64,000 bases of DNA from Alg239-R122 sp041746135 (GCA_041746135.1 JBGTHQ010000032.1:130470-194469), one strand, 5' to 3'; shown: positions 17,942 through 26,737, counted from the first letter of the stretch. Program-made: numbers and translations. The notes: generated by a model from the sequence alone, not told the origin.

Positions 17942-18158
17942 GGTGGGACTTTCCTGACTTTTGGGCGCATGTCCCATAGTTTGCATATTATATCATGCGG
18001 ACACAGATGATGCCGATTCGGCCGTAACCTTTGTTTGAGAGCCGGAGCGCGCGCCGTCAAGGCCAGCTTCGCGGGCTTTACCAGAAAGCCTCACACACAT
18101 TGTCACTAATCGGATTTCACCATTTGGAATTGCGGGATTTTGCTGCTATTTGTGAAAT

Positions 18159-18392
18159 ATGAACGAGCAAACCGATAATAGCGAACGCATGATATTGGCA
18201 ATCGGGCAGATCGAGCGCGCACTCAGCCGAATGGAAACCGCCGTCGCCCACCGGCACGACACTCTCCCGCCAACGAACGATGCGGATACCGCGCAGCACC
18301 AGTTGCAGGAATTGCAAAAACTTCATCAGAATTTGCGTACCGCCGCCGAAAACGCGATCCGGCAAATCGACCAGTTGACCGAAAAGGGATGA
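18159..18392 (+). CDS. Small coiled-coil protein upstream of zapA
   Basis: This 77-residue, highly charged, glutamine-rich protein has heptad-like leucine and isoleucine spacing through most of its length (IGQIERALSRMETAV and LQELQKLHQNLRTAAENAI). It has no signal peptide or membrane segment. It precedes zapA by four bases in the same direction, so the two are coupled. Small coiled-coil proteins commonly sit upstream of zapA in alphaproteobacteria, and a ZapB-like or division-associated role is a reasonable inference. I cannot assign a family with certainty. Confidence 0.78.
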   Translation: MNEQTDNSERMILAIGQIERALSRMETAVAHRHDTLPPTNDADTAQHQLQELQKLHQNLRTAAENAIRQIDQLTEKG

Positions 18393-18396
18393 TGCC

Positions 18397-18738
18397 ATGC
18401 CGGACGTAACCATCACCATCGCCGATCGCCGGTTTACGGTCACCTGCGGCGAAGGCGAGGAACAGCAACTTGTCAGTCTAGGCGATATGGTCGACAAGAC
18501 CGCACGCGATGCAGGCTATAGTGGTCAAGGCTTTACGGAAAGCCGGATGTTGCTATTTATATCGCTGCTGCTGGCCGACCAAATCGACGAACTGCGCAAA
18601 ACCGGCAGTTCAGCGCCAATACAAGACGGTGTTGCCGATAAAAACCAAACCGATATGACCGCCAAGGCGTTGGAAAAACTGGCCGAACGTATGGAAAAGC
18701 TTGCGGTTGCTCTTGAGGAAGTGTCTCTAATAGCCTAA
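18397..18738 (+). CDS. zapA: Cell division protein ZapA
   Basis: ZapA binds FtsZ and bundles protofilaments at the division site. The 113-residue product has the ZapA N-terminal fold (VTITIADRRFTVTCGEGEEQ, then VSLGDMVDKTARDA), a hydrophobic helix (MLLFISLLLADQIDELR) and a C-terminal coiled coil (ALEKLAERMEKLAVALEEV). AAAGGG lies upstream of the ATG. The 6S RNA and the folate cyclo-ligase follow directly, the classic zapA-ssrS-ygfA order. Confidence 0.92.
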   Translation: MPDVTITIADRRFTVTCGEGEEQQLVSLGDMVDKTARDAGYSGQGFTESRMLLFISLLLADQIDELRKTGSSAPIQDGVADKNQTDMTAKALEKLAERMEKLAVALEEVSLIA

Positions 18739-18740
18739 AT

Positions 18741-18909
18741 TGGGTGTGACGGGACTGTTTTGTACGAGCTGATAAGAACATCCCTGAGGCGATTTACTTA
18801 ACTAGGGAGCTGTCCCTGACCGGATCGTGGTCCGATTCATACGGCCCCCACCTGACGTCTTGGCGTCAGAGGTTGTTCCTGCAAACGGCTATGATGGTCC
18901 CGTCACCCA
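18741..18909 (+). ncRNA. ssrS: 6S RNA
   Basis: 6S RNA mimics an open promoter and sequesters the housekeeping RNA polymerase in stationary phase. The 5' end TGGGTGTGACGGGAC (18741-18755) pairs with GTCCCGTCACCCA at 18897-18909 to close a long rod. The interior carries the conserved central-bubble region CCTGAGGCGATTTACTTAAC and the CCTGACCGGATCGTGGTCCG arm, and ends GGTTGTTCCTGCAAACGGC. Its place between zapA and the 5-formyltetrahydrofolate cyclo-ligase gene is the standard one. Ends are estimated from the closing stem and may be off by a few bases. Confidence 0.92.
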
Positions 18910-18937
18910 TTTTCCGGCAAGTTCAGGTCATTGATAC

Positions 18938-19540
18938 GTGCATTACACCATAGAGGCAGAAAAACAGGTTTTGCGAAGCCAGATGCTCAAAGCGCGCCGC
19001 ACATTTGTAAGCGAACTACCCCAATCCGTACGCAATCTGGTTTTCATACAGCCGCCGCCACCCGCACGAAAGCTGCTGCAAAGTTCGAAATGCGCCGCAT
19101 TTTACATGGCCACGGCCTATGAGGCGCCGACAGCGCGCTATCTCGACTTCGCCGTGGCTCAAGACACGAAAATCGCCCTGCCGCGGTTCGGCGACAAAAC
19201 CGCAGATATGGAGTTTCGCGAATATGCGGGTAAAGACGAACTGAAACCGGGACCGTTTGGCATGATGCAGCCGGTCGCCTCCTCGAAAATCGCACGTCCC
19301 GACCTGCTTGTTCTACCAATGCTTGCGTTCGACGACGCGCTACAGCGCCTGGGACAGGGCGGCGGGCATTATGACAGGTATCTTGCACATAATCCGGGCA
19401 TCCGCACAATCGGGCTTGCGTGGTCGGTGCAGCAGGTTGAGCTGGTGCCGACGGCATCACATGACGCGGCACTCGATATGGTGATAACCCAATCCAGCTT
19501 TTTTATTAGCAAGGCCAAGGCCGACAAGGAAATTGACTGA
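18938..19540 (+). CDS. 5-formyltetrahydrofolate cyclo-ligase
   Basis: This enzyme converts 5-formyltetrahydrofolate to 5,10-methenyltetrahydrofolate using ATP, recovering a storage or inhibitory folate. The 200-residue protein has the N-terminal basic helix (EKQVLRSQMLKARR), the LPRFGDK segment, and the signature RLGQGGGHYDRYLA that binds phosphate. The start is a GTG at 18938, 29 bases after the end of 6S RNA, so the two are probably on one transcript, as in many proteobacteria. Its stop overlaps the next start as TGATG. Confidence 0.94.
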   Translation: MHYTIEAEKQVLRSQMLKARRTFVSELPQSVRNLVFIQPPPPARKLLQSSKCAAFYMATAYEAPTARYLDFAVAQDTKIALPRFGDKTADMEFREYAGKDELKPGPFGMMQPVASSKIARPDLLVLPMLAFDDALQRLGQGGGHYDRYLAHNPGIRTIGLAWSVQQVELVPTASHDAALDMVITQSSFFISKAKADKEID

Positions 19541-19767
19541 TGCAACCTAGCTGGCGCAAACCTGTCGGGATACTGGCGATATTGCTGGGCGTTGCCATCT
19601 GGTGCGTTATCGTCGTGACAGTCGTCGGCTGGATCAGCGGCGTGCACGTGCTGTTGCAAATCCTGATTTACCTGATCGCGGGAATCGTCTGGATTTTGCC
19701 GTTGAGACCCGTCATGATCTGGATGGAAACGGGAAGCTTCAGAGCGCCCGATATAGGCAAAAACTAG
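19540..19767 (+). CDS. DUF2842 family small membrane protein
   Basis: This 75-residue protein has two hydrophobic helices (VGILAILLGVAIWCVIVVTV and VLLQILIYLIAGIVWILP) and the characteristic ending LPLRPVMIWMETG. This matches the alphaproteobacterial DUF2842 family, whose function is unknown. It is coupled to the cyclo-ligase gene by a one-base TGATG overlap, so it is the last gene of the zapA operon. Confidence 0.88.
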   Translation: MQPSWRKPVGILAILLGVAIWCVIVVTVVGWISGVHVLLQILIYLIAGIVWILPLRPVMIWMETGSFRAPDIGKN

Positions 19768-19792
19768 TCCAAAACTTATGCTTATGGGAGGA

Positions 19793-19807
19793 GCGCCACT
19801 GAAACAG

Positions 19808-19813
<6 letters not shown>
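19793..19813. terminator. Perfect hairpin overlapping the 3' end of tRNA-Asp
   Basis: GCGCCACTG, a three-base loop, then CAGTGGCGC form a nine-base-pair perfect stem. On the minus strand it begins within the CCA end of tRNA-Asp and extends into the trailer; on the plus strand it lies just after the DUF2842 gene. There is no T-run, so it may be a processing signal or a weak bidirectional terminator rather than a canonical one. Confidence 0.5.
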
Positions 19814-19884
<71 letters not shown>

Positions 19885-19948
19885 ATTACTGCTGGAGCGC
19901 GGCAAGTAAGTGAGAGCCGCGCGAGTGTCAACTCCCCTTGCGAATTTT

Positions 19949-21112
19949 TTACGGGTCCTGTCCATTTTTATCCACCTCGGCCGCTGTCGGAACTGGTACA
20001 GGCGCATGGGTGGTAAGCGTTCCGGATTCAAAAAGAAATCCGGCAATATCGGGCTTTCCTGCAGCGGCGATCACTGTCTGGATAATGATCAGGAGCGGCA
20101 CCGCCAGCAATGCACCAGGCGTACCCCATATCCATGCCCAAAAGCTGAGCGACACCAGAATAAGGAGCGGATTCATTGTGAGGCGCCGGCCCAGAACCAT
20201 CGGTGTTATGAAATTGGCTTCGACCGTATGGAAAGCGATCTGAATGACGGCCGGCAACATCGCGGTGCCCAGATCGTTGAATGTCATCAACCCGCCCAGC
20301 GATAACAAGACTGCCGCCACGATCGGTCCCAAATAGGGTATGAAATTCAGCAATGCGACGATCCCGCCCCACATTGCGGGCGATTCCATGCCGATCGCGG
20401 AAAGCGTGAGGGCAACGGCGATACCCAGCAGAATATTTATGAAAGTAATGGTCACCAGATATGCGGAGGTCGCAGAAACGACATTCTGGATGACGCGCGC
20501 GGTGGCCAGCGCGCCAGTAAAACTGCCGCGGCTGTTGATCGCCCCCTCGCGCAGCCGTGTCCAGCCGGATAGGAAGAAGAAGATTACCAGGATTACGAAA
20601 AACATCTGCACCGCAACCAGCGGCGCGGAACTGGCGACAAGATCGAGTAGTGATGACGGCGAGTCTACCGCAACCGTCTGCATCTCCGCCACAGGACCGC
20701 TCGCGATCAGTTTGGCGGTATCATCGATAAACCTCTGCAAATCCGAATACAGATTGATGAGCGGTTCCAGATTGCTCATGATCTGGGGAATTTTGGACGG
20801 AAGGTCGACGAACCAGTCGGTAGCCGGCACGATAATCAGCGCAAGCGCACCATTTGCCAGTACCAGAAACAGAATAACGCAGATGAAGGATGCGAAAGCG
20901 GACGGAATACGACGTCGTTCCAGCCATTCGAGCGTGGGAACCAGGGCTATCGAAATGACGACAGCAATTGTTATGGGCAGAAAAAATTCCGCGCCCGCTC
21001 GCAACGCAAATGGTAATGCAAGGAACAGTCCGACGCCGCCAATTAGCGCTACAGACGCCAGTAATCGGTCGCGGCGCAACTCGTCATGATCATGTGTATC
21101 TGGACCAGCCAT
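19949..21112 (-). CDS. AI-2E family transporter (PerM/TqsA-like)
   Basis: This is a polytopic inner-membrane protein of 387 residues with about seven or eight hydrophobic segments. The family pattern is clear: two N-terminal helices (VALIGGVGLFLALPFALRAG and ITIAVVISIALVP), a soluble middle region, and the conserved core GGIVALLNFIPYLGPIVAA followed by EANFITPMVLGRRLTMNPLL. Members export diverse small molecules or ions; the substrate is unknown here. AGGATACC precedes the ATG. No luxS-like gene is nearby, so the AI-2 name should not be over-read. Confidence 0.9.
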   Translation of the reverse strand: MAGPDTHDHDELRRDRLLASVALIGGVGLFLALPFALRAGAEFFLPITIAVVISIALVPTLEWLERRRIPSAFASFICVILFLVLANGALALIIVPATDWFVDLPSKIPQIMSNLEPLINLYSDLQRFIDDTAKLIASGPVAEMQTVAVDSPSSLLDLVASSAPLVAVQMFFVILVIFFFLSGWTRLREGAINSRGSFTGALATARVIQNVVSATSAYLVTITFINILLGIAVALTLSAIGMESPAMWGGIVALLNFIPYLGPIVAAVLLSLGGLMTFNDLGTAMLPAVIQIAFHTVEANFITPMVLGRRLTMNPLLILVSLSFWAWIWGTPGALLAVPLLIIIQTVIAAAGKPDIAGFLFESGTLTTHAPVPVPTAAEVDKNGQDP

Positions 21113-21419
21113 GGTATCCTGTCATTAACCTAAAGAAACGGCAGCGGCGCAGCATTTGCACACAATGTCTGTTGCGCCTTTATTTACCCATTTTGTTATC
21201 ATGCCCCTGCCCCCATAAATTGGCTAGCTTTTCTTGATAATCAGGCAATTTTCTTCATATTTGATCTCAGCATGTTGTTAACCATTTCTTCGGGCTTTTC
21301 TGCGACAAGACCATCCAAGAATTATAACGGCAAGAGACTGGCGAAACGCGGGAAACCGTTCCACGCGAGCATAGCCGAATTGCGATTTGTAAAGGTATCA
21401 GAAATTGAGGAATTGGCAG
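21113..21419 (+). promoter_or_regulatory. Non-coding region with a structured, possibly switch-like leader
   Basis: This 307-base gap between divergent genes contains no convincing gene. At 21340-21376 a hairpin forms: CGCG-GGAA, loop ACCG, TTCC-A-CGCG (21347-21367), enclosed by GGC (21340-21342) pairing GCC (21374-21376). The same GCC plus AATT (21374-21381) can instead pair with AATTGGC at 21411-21417, which overlaps the GAGGAA ribosome site of the downstream gene. The two pairings exclude each other. This looks like a translational cis-regulatory element. It does not clearly match a riboswitch class I know. Confidence 0.4.
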
Positions 21420-21884
21420 ATGAACCGCATGAGTTTGGCCATGGCCGCTATATTCGCACCATTTTCAGCCCAAGCTGCCGAAAGAATTGAGCTAAGCAGC
21501 GATGTTTTTGTGGAAAAAATATTTCAGGATACAAATGGCAGGCAAAAAGTCATTCTGGAAAAACCGGTAACGGTTGTGCCGGGCGACCGGCTTATATTCG
21601 TACTCAAATACCGCAATGTTGGCGACAGTTCGGCAAACGATGTTACGGTTACCAACCCGATGCCGACAGCCGTATCGTTTCAGGAAACACTGGACGGCAC
21701 CGAATTGGTATCCGTCAATGGCGGCAGAAGCTGGAACAGGCTGCAAAATATACGTGTGCGCGAGCCGGACGGCCGCGTACGCAGCGCGGTACCGGAAGAT
21801 GTCACGCATATCCGATGGAATCTGTCCAATGCTATCTCAGGCGGTTCGCAAGGCAAGCTTACATTTCGCGGTGTCGTCAAATAA
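21420..21884 (+). CDS. Secreted protein with a DUF11-like beta-sandwich repeat
   Basis: This is a 154-residue exported protein. A short signal peptide (LAMAAIFAPFSAQAAE, cleavage after about residue 18) precedes a single domain: a strand segment VILEKPVTVVPGDRLIFVLKY, then RNVGDSSANDVTVTNPMP and HIRWNLSNAISGGSQGKLTF. The GD-x-hydrophobic / N-x-G / NP pattern is typical of the DUF11 or 'conserved repeat' domains of bacterial surface proteins. GAGGAA sits seven bases before the ATG, favouring this start over one five codons upstream. The role is unknown; a cell-surface or structural one is an inference. Confidence 0.8.
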   Translation: MNRMSLAMAAIFAPFSAQAAERIELSSDVFVEKIFQDTNGRQKVILEKPVTVVPGDRLIFVLKYRNVGDSSANDVTVTNPMPTAVSFQETLDGTELVSVNGGRSWNRLQNIRVREPDGRVRSAVPEDVTHIRWNLSNAISGGSQGKLTFRGVVK

Positions 21885-21906
21885 AGATTTCCGGTTTTGC
21901 TTCCGG

Positions 21907-23187
21907 TCAGTCGGAGAATATCAGCACCGGCTTTTCTATCATATGTTTGAGCGCCTGTACGAAACTGGCGGCGTCATATCCGTCCACCACGCGGTGGTCG
22001 CACGATATCGACAGGTTCATCATCTTGCGGATCTGAATTTCGCCGTCAATCACGATGACGCGCTCGACGATCTTGTTGGGCCCGATAATCGCTACTTCTG
22101 GACGGTTGATGACCGGCGTTGTCGCGATCCCGCCTAATGGACCAAGTGAAGTTATTGTCAGCGTACCGCCGGTCAGATCGTCGGTGGTCGCACTGCCATC
22201 GCGTGCCGCGTCGCTGAGACGGGCAATATCGCGGGCAAGTTGCCAGACATTCTTGTCCTGCGCATTTTTGATGACCGGAACTTTCAGGCCCGCATCGGTC
22301 TGTGCAGCCATGCCGAGATGGATCGCGCCATGCCGAGTGACGTGACCGGCTTCGTCGTCATAAATGGCATTGATCATCGGAAAATCGGGAATAGTGCGCG
22401 CAATCGCCACCATCAATAATGGCAACACAGTAAGCTTCGGACGGGTACCACGCGCCGCATTCAGATCGGCGCGAATATCCTCCAGCGCCGTGACATCGAT
22501 TTCCTCGACATAGGTAAAATGCGGAATATTGCGTTTCGACGCCGCCATGTTTTCGGCAATTTTGCGGCGCAGGCCGATCACCTTGACCTTTTCGTCATCG
22601 CGCGTATTTGACCTGCCCGCAGACTGATAGCCCTGCCCGCTTCCGTAATTGAGAAATGCGTCGAGATCGGCATGGCGGATATGTTCGCCTTGCGCTTTTA
22701 CCTGAGCCAGATCGACGCCCAGATCTTTCGCGCGTGCGCGAACCGCGGGCGTTGCCTTGACCGGACCGGTTGATGGCGCAGAAGTCTCTTCTTCTGCTTT
22801 CACAGACTTTGTCGGAACTGCTTTTTCCTCGGCCTCTTTTGGTTCTGGCTTTTCCGCTATAGGTTCAGGTGTGGAAGCAATTTTTTGTTCTGCGAATTTT
22901 TCTGAAGAAGACGCCATATCTCTATCAGTTTCAGTAATATTTTCATCTTCGGTTTCTATTTCTATCAGCATCGAACCGATCGCGATGACATCGCCTTCCT
23001 CCCCTGCCACCGCAACAATCTTACCTGTCGCGGGACTCTCCATCTCGACTGTGGCCTTGTCGGTCATCATGTCGGCGACGCGCTGATCTTCCTCGACCCT
23101 GTCACCCAGTTTCACATGCCATGCCACAATTTCCGCTTCGGCAATACCTTCGCCGATATCCGGCAGGTTGAATATATATTTGCCCAT
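21907..23187 (-). CDS. bkdB: Branched-chain 2-oxoacid dehydrogenase E2 (dihydrolipoamide acyltransferase)
   Basis: This is the core acyltransferase of the branched-chain 2-oxoacid dehydrogenase complex and passes the acyl group from lipoate to CoA. The 426-residue protein has an N-terminal lipoyl domain with the lipoylated lysine in MTDKATVEM (about residue 44), an acidic low-complexity linker rich in Glu/Lys/Pro, a peripheral-subunit-binding domain (TPAVRARAKDLGVDLAQVKA), and a catalytic domain ending in SCDHRVVDGYDAASF. The genes for E1alpha and E1beta precede it. E3 is not in the window. Regulation is not visible. Confidence 0.93.
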   Translation of the reverse strand: MGKYIFNLPDIGEGIAEAEIVAWHVKLGDRVEEDQRVADMMTDKATVEMESPATGKIVAVAGEEGDVIAIGSMLIEIETEDENITETDRDMASSSEKFAEQKIASTPEPIAEKPEPKEAEEKAVPTKSVKAEEETSAPSTGPVKATPAVRARAKDLGVDLAQVKAQGEHIRHADLDAFLNYGSGQGYQSAGRSNTRDDEKVKVIGLRRKIAENMAASKRNIPHFTYVEEIDVTALEDIRADLNAARGTRPKLTVLPLLMVAIARTIPDFPMINAIYDDEAGHVTRHGAIHLGMAAQTDAGLKVPVIKNAQDKNVWQLARDIARLSDAARDGSATTDDLTGGTLTITSLGPLGGIATTPVINRPEVAIIGPNKIVERVIVIDGEIQIRKMMNLSISCDHRVVDGYDAASFVQALKHMIEKPVLIFSD

Positions 23188-23192
23188 CGCGA

Positions 23193-24206
23193 TTAGTCCT
23201 TCATAATTTTATCGAGTGCTTCGCCAATCCGCACGGGACCAGGGAAATATGCCCATTCGAGCGAATGCGGATAGGGTGTATCGAAACCGGTGACGCGCTC
23301 AATCGGCGCTTCGAGATGATAGAAACAGCGTTCCTGTACCAGTGCGGACAATTCGGCGCCAAATCCGCTTGTGCGCGTGGCTTCATGAACGATGAGGCAG
23401 CGGCCGGTCTTGCGAACCGATTGTTCGATTGTGTCGATATCGAGCGGTACCAAAGTGCGCAGATCAATGACTTCGGCATCGATGCCATGTTCCTTGATCA
23501 CGCCGAGCGCGACATGCACCATCGTGCCATAGGCCAGAACCGTCAGATCAGCGCCTTCGCGCACAATTTTCGCTTTGCCGAGCTCGATCCGGTAATAGTC
23601 TTCCGGCACTTCGCCGGCGTCATGTTTCGACCATGGTTGTACCGGCCGGTCATAATAACCATCGAACGGGCCGTTATAGATGCGCTTGGGTTCGAAGAAT
23701 AGGACCGGATCGTTATCCTCGATCGACGCAATGAGCAGCCCTTTTGCATCATAAGGTGTCGAGGGGATGACGGTTTTCAGACCCGAAACATGGGTGAACA
23801 TGCTTTCGGGCGACTGGCTATGCGTTTGCCCACCAAAAATACCGCCGCCAAAGGGCGAACGTACCGTTATGGGCGCGGTGAATTCGCCCGCCGAGCGATA
23901 GCGAAGCCGTGCCGCTTCCGAAATAAGCTGGTCCATGCCGGGATAGATATAATCGGCAAACTGGATCTCGGGAACGGGACGCAGGCCGTAAGCCCCCATC
24001 CCCACAGCCGCGCCAATTATGCCGCACTCGCTGATCGGCGTATCGAACACACGGGTTTTGCCGTATTTTTCCTGCAGCCCAGCGGTCGCACGGAACACAC
24101 CGCCGAAATAGCCGATATCCTCGCCCATCATGACGACATTGTCGTCGCGTTCCATCATATTGTCCAAGGCGCTGTTGATCGCCTGGATCATATTCATTCG
24201 GGCCAT
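23193..24206 (-). CDS. bkdA2: Branched-chain 2-oxoacid dehydrogenase E1 beta subunit
   Basis: This is the beta subunit of the thiamine-diphosphate decarboxylase component. The 337-residue product has the transketolase-like pyrimidine domain (VVMMGEDIGYFGGVFRATAGL, and DTPISECGIIGAAVGMGAYG) and the C-terminal domain with HEATRTSGFGAELSAL. AAGGG seven bases before the ATG at 24204-24206 supports that start; the ATG at 24195-24197 overlapping the E1alpha stop as ATGA is an alternative. It overlaps E1alpha, so the two are translated together. Confidence 0.94.
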   Translation of the reverse strand: MARMNMIQAINSALDNMMERDDNVVMMGEDIGYFGGVFRATAGLQEKYGKTRVFDTPISECGIIGAAVGMGAYGLRPVPEIQFADYIYPGMDQLISEAARLRYRSAGEFTAPITVRSPFGGGIFGGQTHSQSPESMFTHVSGLKTVIPSTPYDAKGLLIASIEDNDPVLFFEPKRIYNGPFDGYYDRPVQPWSKHDAGEVPEDYYRIELGKAKIVREGADLTVLAYGTMVHVALGVIKEHGIDAEVIDLRTLVPLDIDTIEQSVRKTGRCLIVHEATRTSGFGAELSALVQERCFYHLEAPIERVTGFDTPYPHSLEWAYFPGPVRIGEALDKIMKD

Positions 24207-25468
24207 TTGATCGCCCTTTCGCGGATAGCTTGTTCGCTCTGTTCGCGCAGGTGCCAGGGTAATTCCTCAAACACATCCTCGAACATGGTTTCGAACGGCT
24301 GGTGCAGACCATGGCCTAAAATTCCGTTTTTCTCGGCTTCTTTTGTAGCGGCCTTCACTTCGCTGGCCAGTTCCTCATCCATAGCGGCGTGACGTGCTTC
24401 GTCCCAGATATCGAGCGCAATCATATGCTTCTTAAGCCGGTCTATCGGATCGCCCAGCGGCCATTCCACAGCCTCGTCCGCACTGCGATAGGCGGACGGA
24501 TCATCCGACGTGCTGTGTCCTTCGGCGCGATAGGTGAAATGCTCGATCAGCGTCGGACCCTGATTAGTCCGCGCCCGTTGCGCCGCCCACTGCGTGGCCG
24601 CATAGACCGCGAGCGCATCATTCCCATCGACGCGTAAGCCGGCCATCCCATAACCGATAGCACGCGCGGCAAAAGTCGTGCGCTCGGCCCCCGCAAATCC
24701 CGAAAAAGACGAAATCGCCCACTGATTATTGACGACATTGAAAATACAGGGCGCATTGTACACGGTGCCAAATGTCATCGCGGCGTGAAAATCGCTTTCC
24801 GCGGTTGAACCTTCACCGCACCAGACCGCGCTGATCCGGTTGTCGCCCTTGATCGCGCTCGCCATCGCCCACCCGACCGCTTGCGGGTATTGAGTCGCAA
24901 GATTGCCCGAAATCGTGAAGAAATTGAGCCGCCGCGAACAGTACATTATCGGCAGCTGGCGGCCTTTCAGCTTGTCGGCCTTGTTCGAATAAATCTGGTT
25001 GACCATCTCCACCAACGGATAGCCGCGCGAGATTAATATGCCCTGCTGACGATAGCTGGGAAACACCATGTCCTCGCTGTGGAGCGCCATCGCGGGCGCG
25101 ATCGATGTGGCTTCCTCGCCGCGCGACTTCATATAAAAACTGGTTTTGCCTTGCCGTTGCGCACGGTAAAGCCGCTCGTCGAATGCGCGAGTGAGCGCCA
25201 TATCGCGCAGCATTCTCAGCAGCTGCGTCTCGGTCAGGTTGGGATTCCAGGGCCCGACAGCCTTTCCATTCTCATCCAGTACGCGCACGAGATCGTAACT
25301 GAGCTCCATCATGTCCTTGGGAGCGGCACTCTCCGCAGGACGTGGCTGCTTGCCAGCTTCCGGCACAATAACATCGGAAAAGTCCACCGGATCGCCTGGA
25401 CGCGAGCGCGGTTCCGGCACATGCAGCGACAAAGGCGGCAAATTGGATTTGGCAGATTTACCCGTCAT
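24194..25468 (-). CDS. bkdA1: Branched-chain 2-oxoacid dehydrogenase E1 alpha subunit
   Basis: This is the alpha subunit of the thiamine-diphosphate decarboxylase for valine, leucine and isoleucine catabolism. The 424-residue protein is longer at its N-terminus than pyruvate dehydrogenase E1alpha and resembles the BkdA1 form. The cofactor motif runs from CGEGSTAESDFHAAMTFG to NNQWAIS, and the phosphorylation-loop region YRAEGHSTSDDPSAYRS is present. GAGGAG just before the ATG at 25466-25468 sets the start. A pyruvate-specific assignment is unlikely given the long N-terminal extension. Confidence 0.92.
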   Translation of the reverse strand: MTGKSAKSNLPPLSLHVPEPRSRPGDPVDFSDVIVPEAGKQPRPAESAAPKDMMELSYDLVRVLDENGKAVGPWNPNLTETQLLRMLRDMALTRAFDERLYRAQRQGKTSFYMKSRGEEATSIAPAMALHSEDMVFPSYRQQGILISRGYPLVEMVNQIYSNKADKLKGRQLPIMYCSRRLNFFTISGNLATQYPQAVGWAMASAIKGDNRISAVWCGEGSTAESDFHAAMTFGTVYNAPCIFNVVNNQWAISSFSGFAGAERTTFAARAIGYGMAGLRVDGNDALAVYAATQWAAQRARTNQGPTLIEHFTYRAEGHSTSDDPSAYRSADEAVEWPLGDPIDRLKKHMIALDIWDEARHAAMDEELASEVKAATKEAEKNGILGHGLHQPFETMFEDVFEELPWHLREQSEQAIRERAIKWPE

Positions 25469-25626
25469 ACTCTCTCCTCGCGCCTGCAAATACCGCGCCA
25501 TCATTATGGCTGCGCCGATTTGATACCCAACGAATTCGGGTTTTCACGCTCTAATCATAAGTTACGCAACGGCGTTATTTTATTACAACACTTTCAAAAG
25601 CGCAAGCGTGCGATTTCTGGACCACA

Positions 25627-26571
25627 TCAGATGGCGACCGGTGCGGAAATATGTTTCTGTGGTTCGTAATTCGTAACTTCGAAATCCGCGATGCTATAAT
25701 CGAATATACTGGATGGTGTGCGCCGTATATTTAGTCTTGGCACCCCAATAGGCTTACGGGATAATTGTTCCTCTACCAGTTCTTTGTGATTTAGGTAAAG
25801 ATGCACATCGCCCCCGTTCCACACCAGTTCTCCGACCCCTAGAGAGCATTGCTGGGCAATCATACGTGTCAGCAGAGCGGCGGAATAAACATTGAACGCA
25901 AAGCCAAGGCCAAGGTCGCACGAACGCTGATAGAGCAAACCCGATAGCTTTCCGTCGTTCACAAAAAACTGATAGGTCTTGTGACATGGTGGCAGCGCCA
26001 TCTGGTCGAGTTCGGCTACATTCCACCCCTCGAAAATATGACGCCGAGACCCGGGATTTTTGCGGATTCCTTCGATCAGATCGGCAATCTGGTTGATGCC
26101 CTTGTCGCGTAGTTTGAAAAGCCCTTCGCCTATGGGCTCGTAAACCGGCCAATCAACCCATTGCTTGCCATAGACCGGACCCAGATCGCCCCATCGGGCC
26201 GCAAAATCGGCGTCTTCGATCACGCACTGCTCGAACTTATCGCGATCAATATCTTCACCAGTCTCTCGCCGGTAAGTGTCCAGCGGCCAGTCGGTCCAGA
26301 TATGCACCCCCTGCCGTACCAGTTCGCGAATATTGGTATCACCGGTAAGGAACCAAAGCATCTCGCGTGTCGCCGTTTTCCAGTAGACGCGCTTGGTAGT
26401 GAGCAACGGTATCGCATTATCGGCCAGCGAAAACCGCATTGTTGCTCCGAATACGGCCCGCGTTCCCACGCCGGTACGGTCAATCCGCTCTGCCCCGTGC
26501 GCCCAGATGTGGCGCATCAGGTCCAGATATTGCTGTTCGTAATGCCGCGAGGAATCGGTCTGTGCACCCAT
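25627..26571 (-). CDS. thyA: Thymidylate synthase
   Basis: This enzyme methylates dUMP to dTMP with methylenetetrahydrofolate. The 314-residue protein contains the catalytic ALPPCHKTYQ, QRSCDLGLGFAFNV and GGDVHLYLNH, and ends in SAPVAI as typical ThyA does. It is about 50 residues longer than E. coli ThyA because of an insertion in the middle (RDKFEQCVIEDADFAARWGDL region) that occurs in a subset of the family. I chose MGAQTDSSRHYEQQYLDL; a GTG ten codons upstream is possible. Confidence 0.96.
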   Translation of the reverse strand: MGAQTDSSRHYEQQYLDLMRHIWAHGAERIDRTGVGTRAVFGATMRFSLADNAIPLLTTKRVYWKTATREMLWFLTGDTNIRELVRQGVHIWTDWPLDTYRRETGEDIDRDKFEQCVIEDADFAARWGDLGPVYGKQWVDWPVYEPIGEGLFKLRDKGINQIADLIEGIRKNPGSRRHIFEGWNVAELDQMALPPCHKTYQFFVNDGKLSGLLYQRSCDLGLGFAFNVYSAALLTRMIAQQCSLGVGELVWNGGDVHLYLNHKELVEEQLSRKPIGVPRLNIRRTPSSIFDYSIADFEVTNYEPQKHISAPVAI

Positions 26572-26660
26572 AACAGTAATAGTTAGGTACCTATCGCGCA
26601 CAGGCCAAGGGAAAAGCTTGAAACATATAGATGCTCAAGGTATTTATAGGGCGCAAATGT

Positions 26661-26737
26661 CGGGGAGTAGCTCAGCCTGGTAGAGCACCGTCTTCGGGAG
26701 GCGGGGGCCGGAGGTTCAAATCCTCTCTTCCCGACCA
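26661..26737 (+). tRNA. tRNA-Pro (CGG)
   Basis: The sequence CGGGGAGTAGCTCAGCCTGG ... TTCCCGACCA folds into a full cloverleaf. The anticodon stem CCGTC/GGCGG encloses loop TTCGGGA, giving anticodon CGG. The T-arm has GTTCAAATC. The CCA end is encoded. Confidence 0.97.

Noticed and set aside
19540..19767. DUF2842 protein as a YidC- or TatA-like component
   Set aside because: The two helices and LPLRPVMIWME ending fit DUF2842, and there is no TatA or YidC signature.
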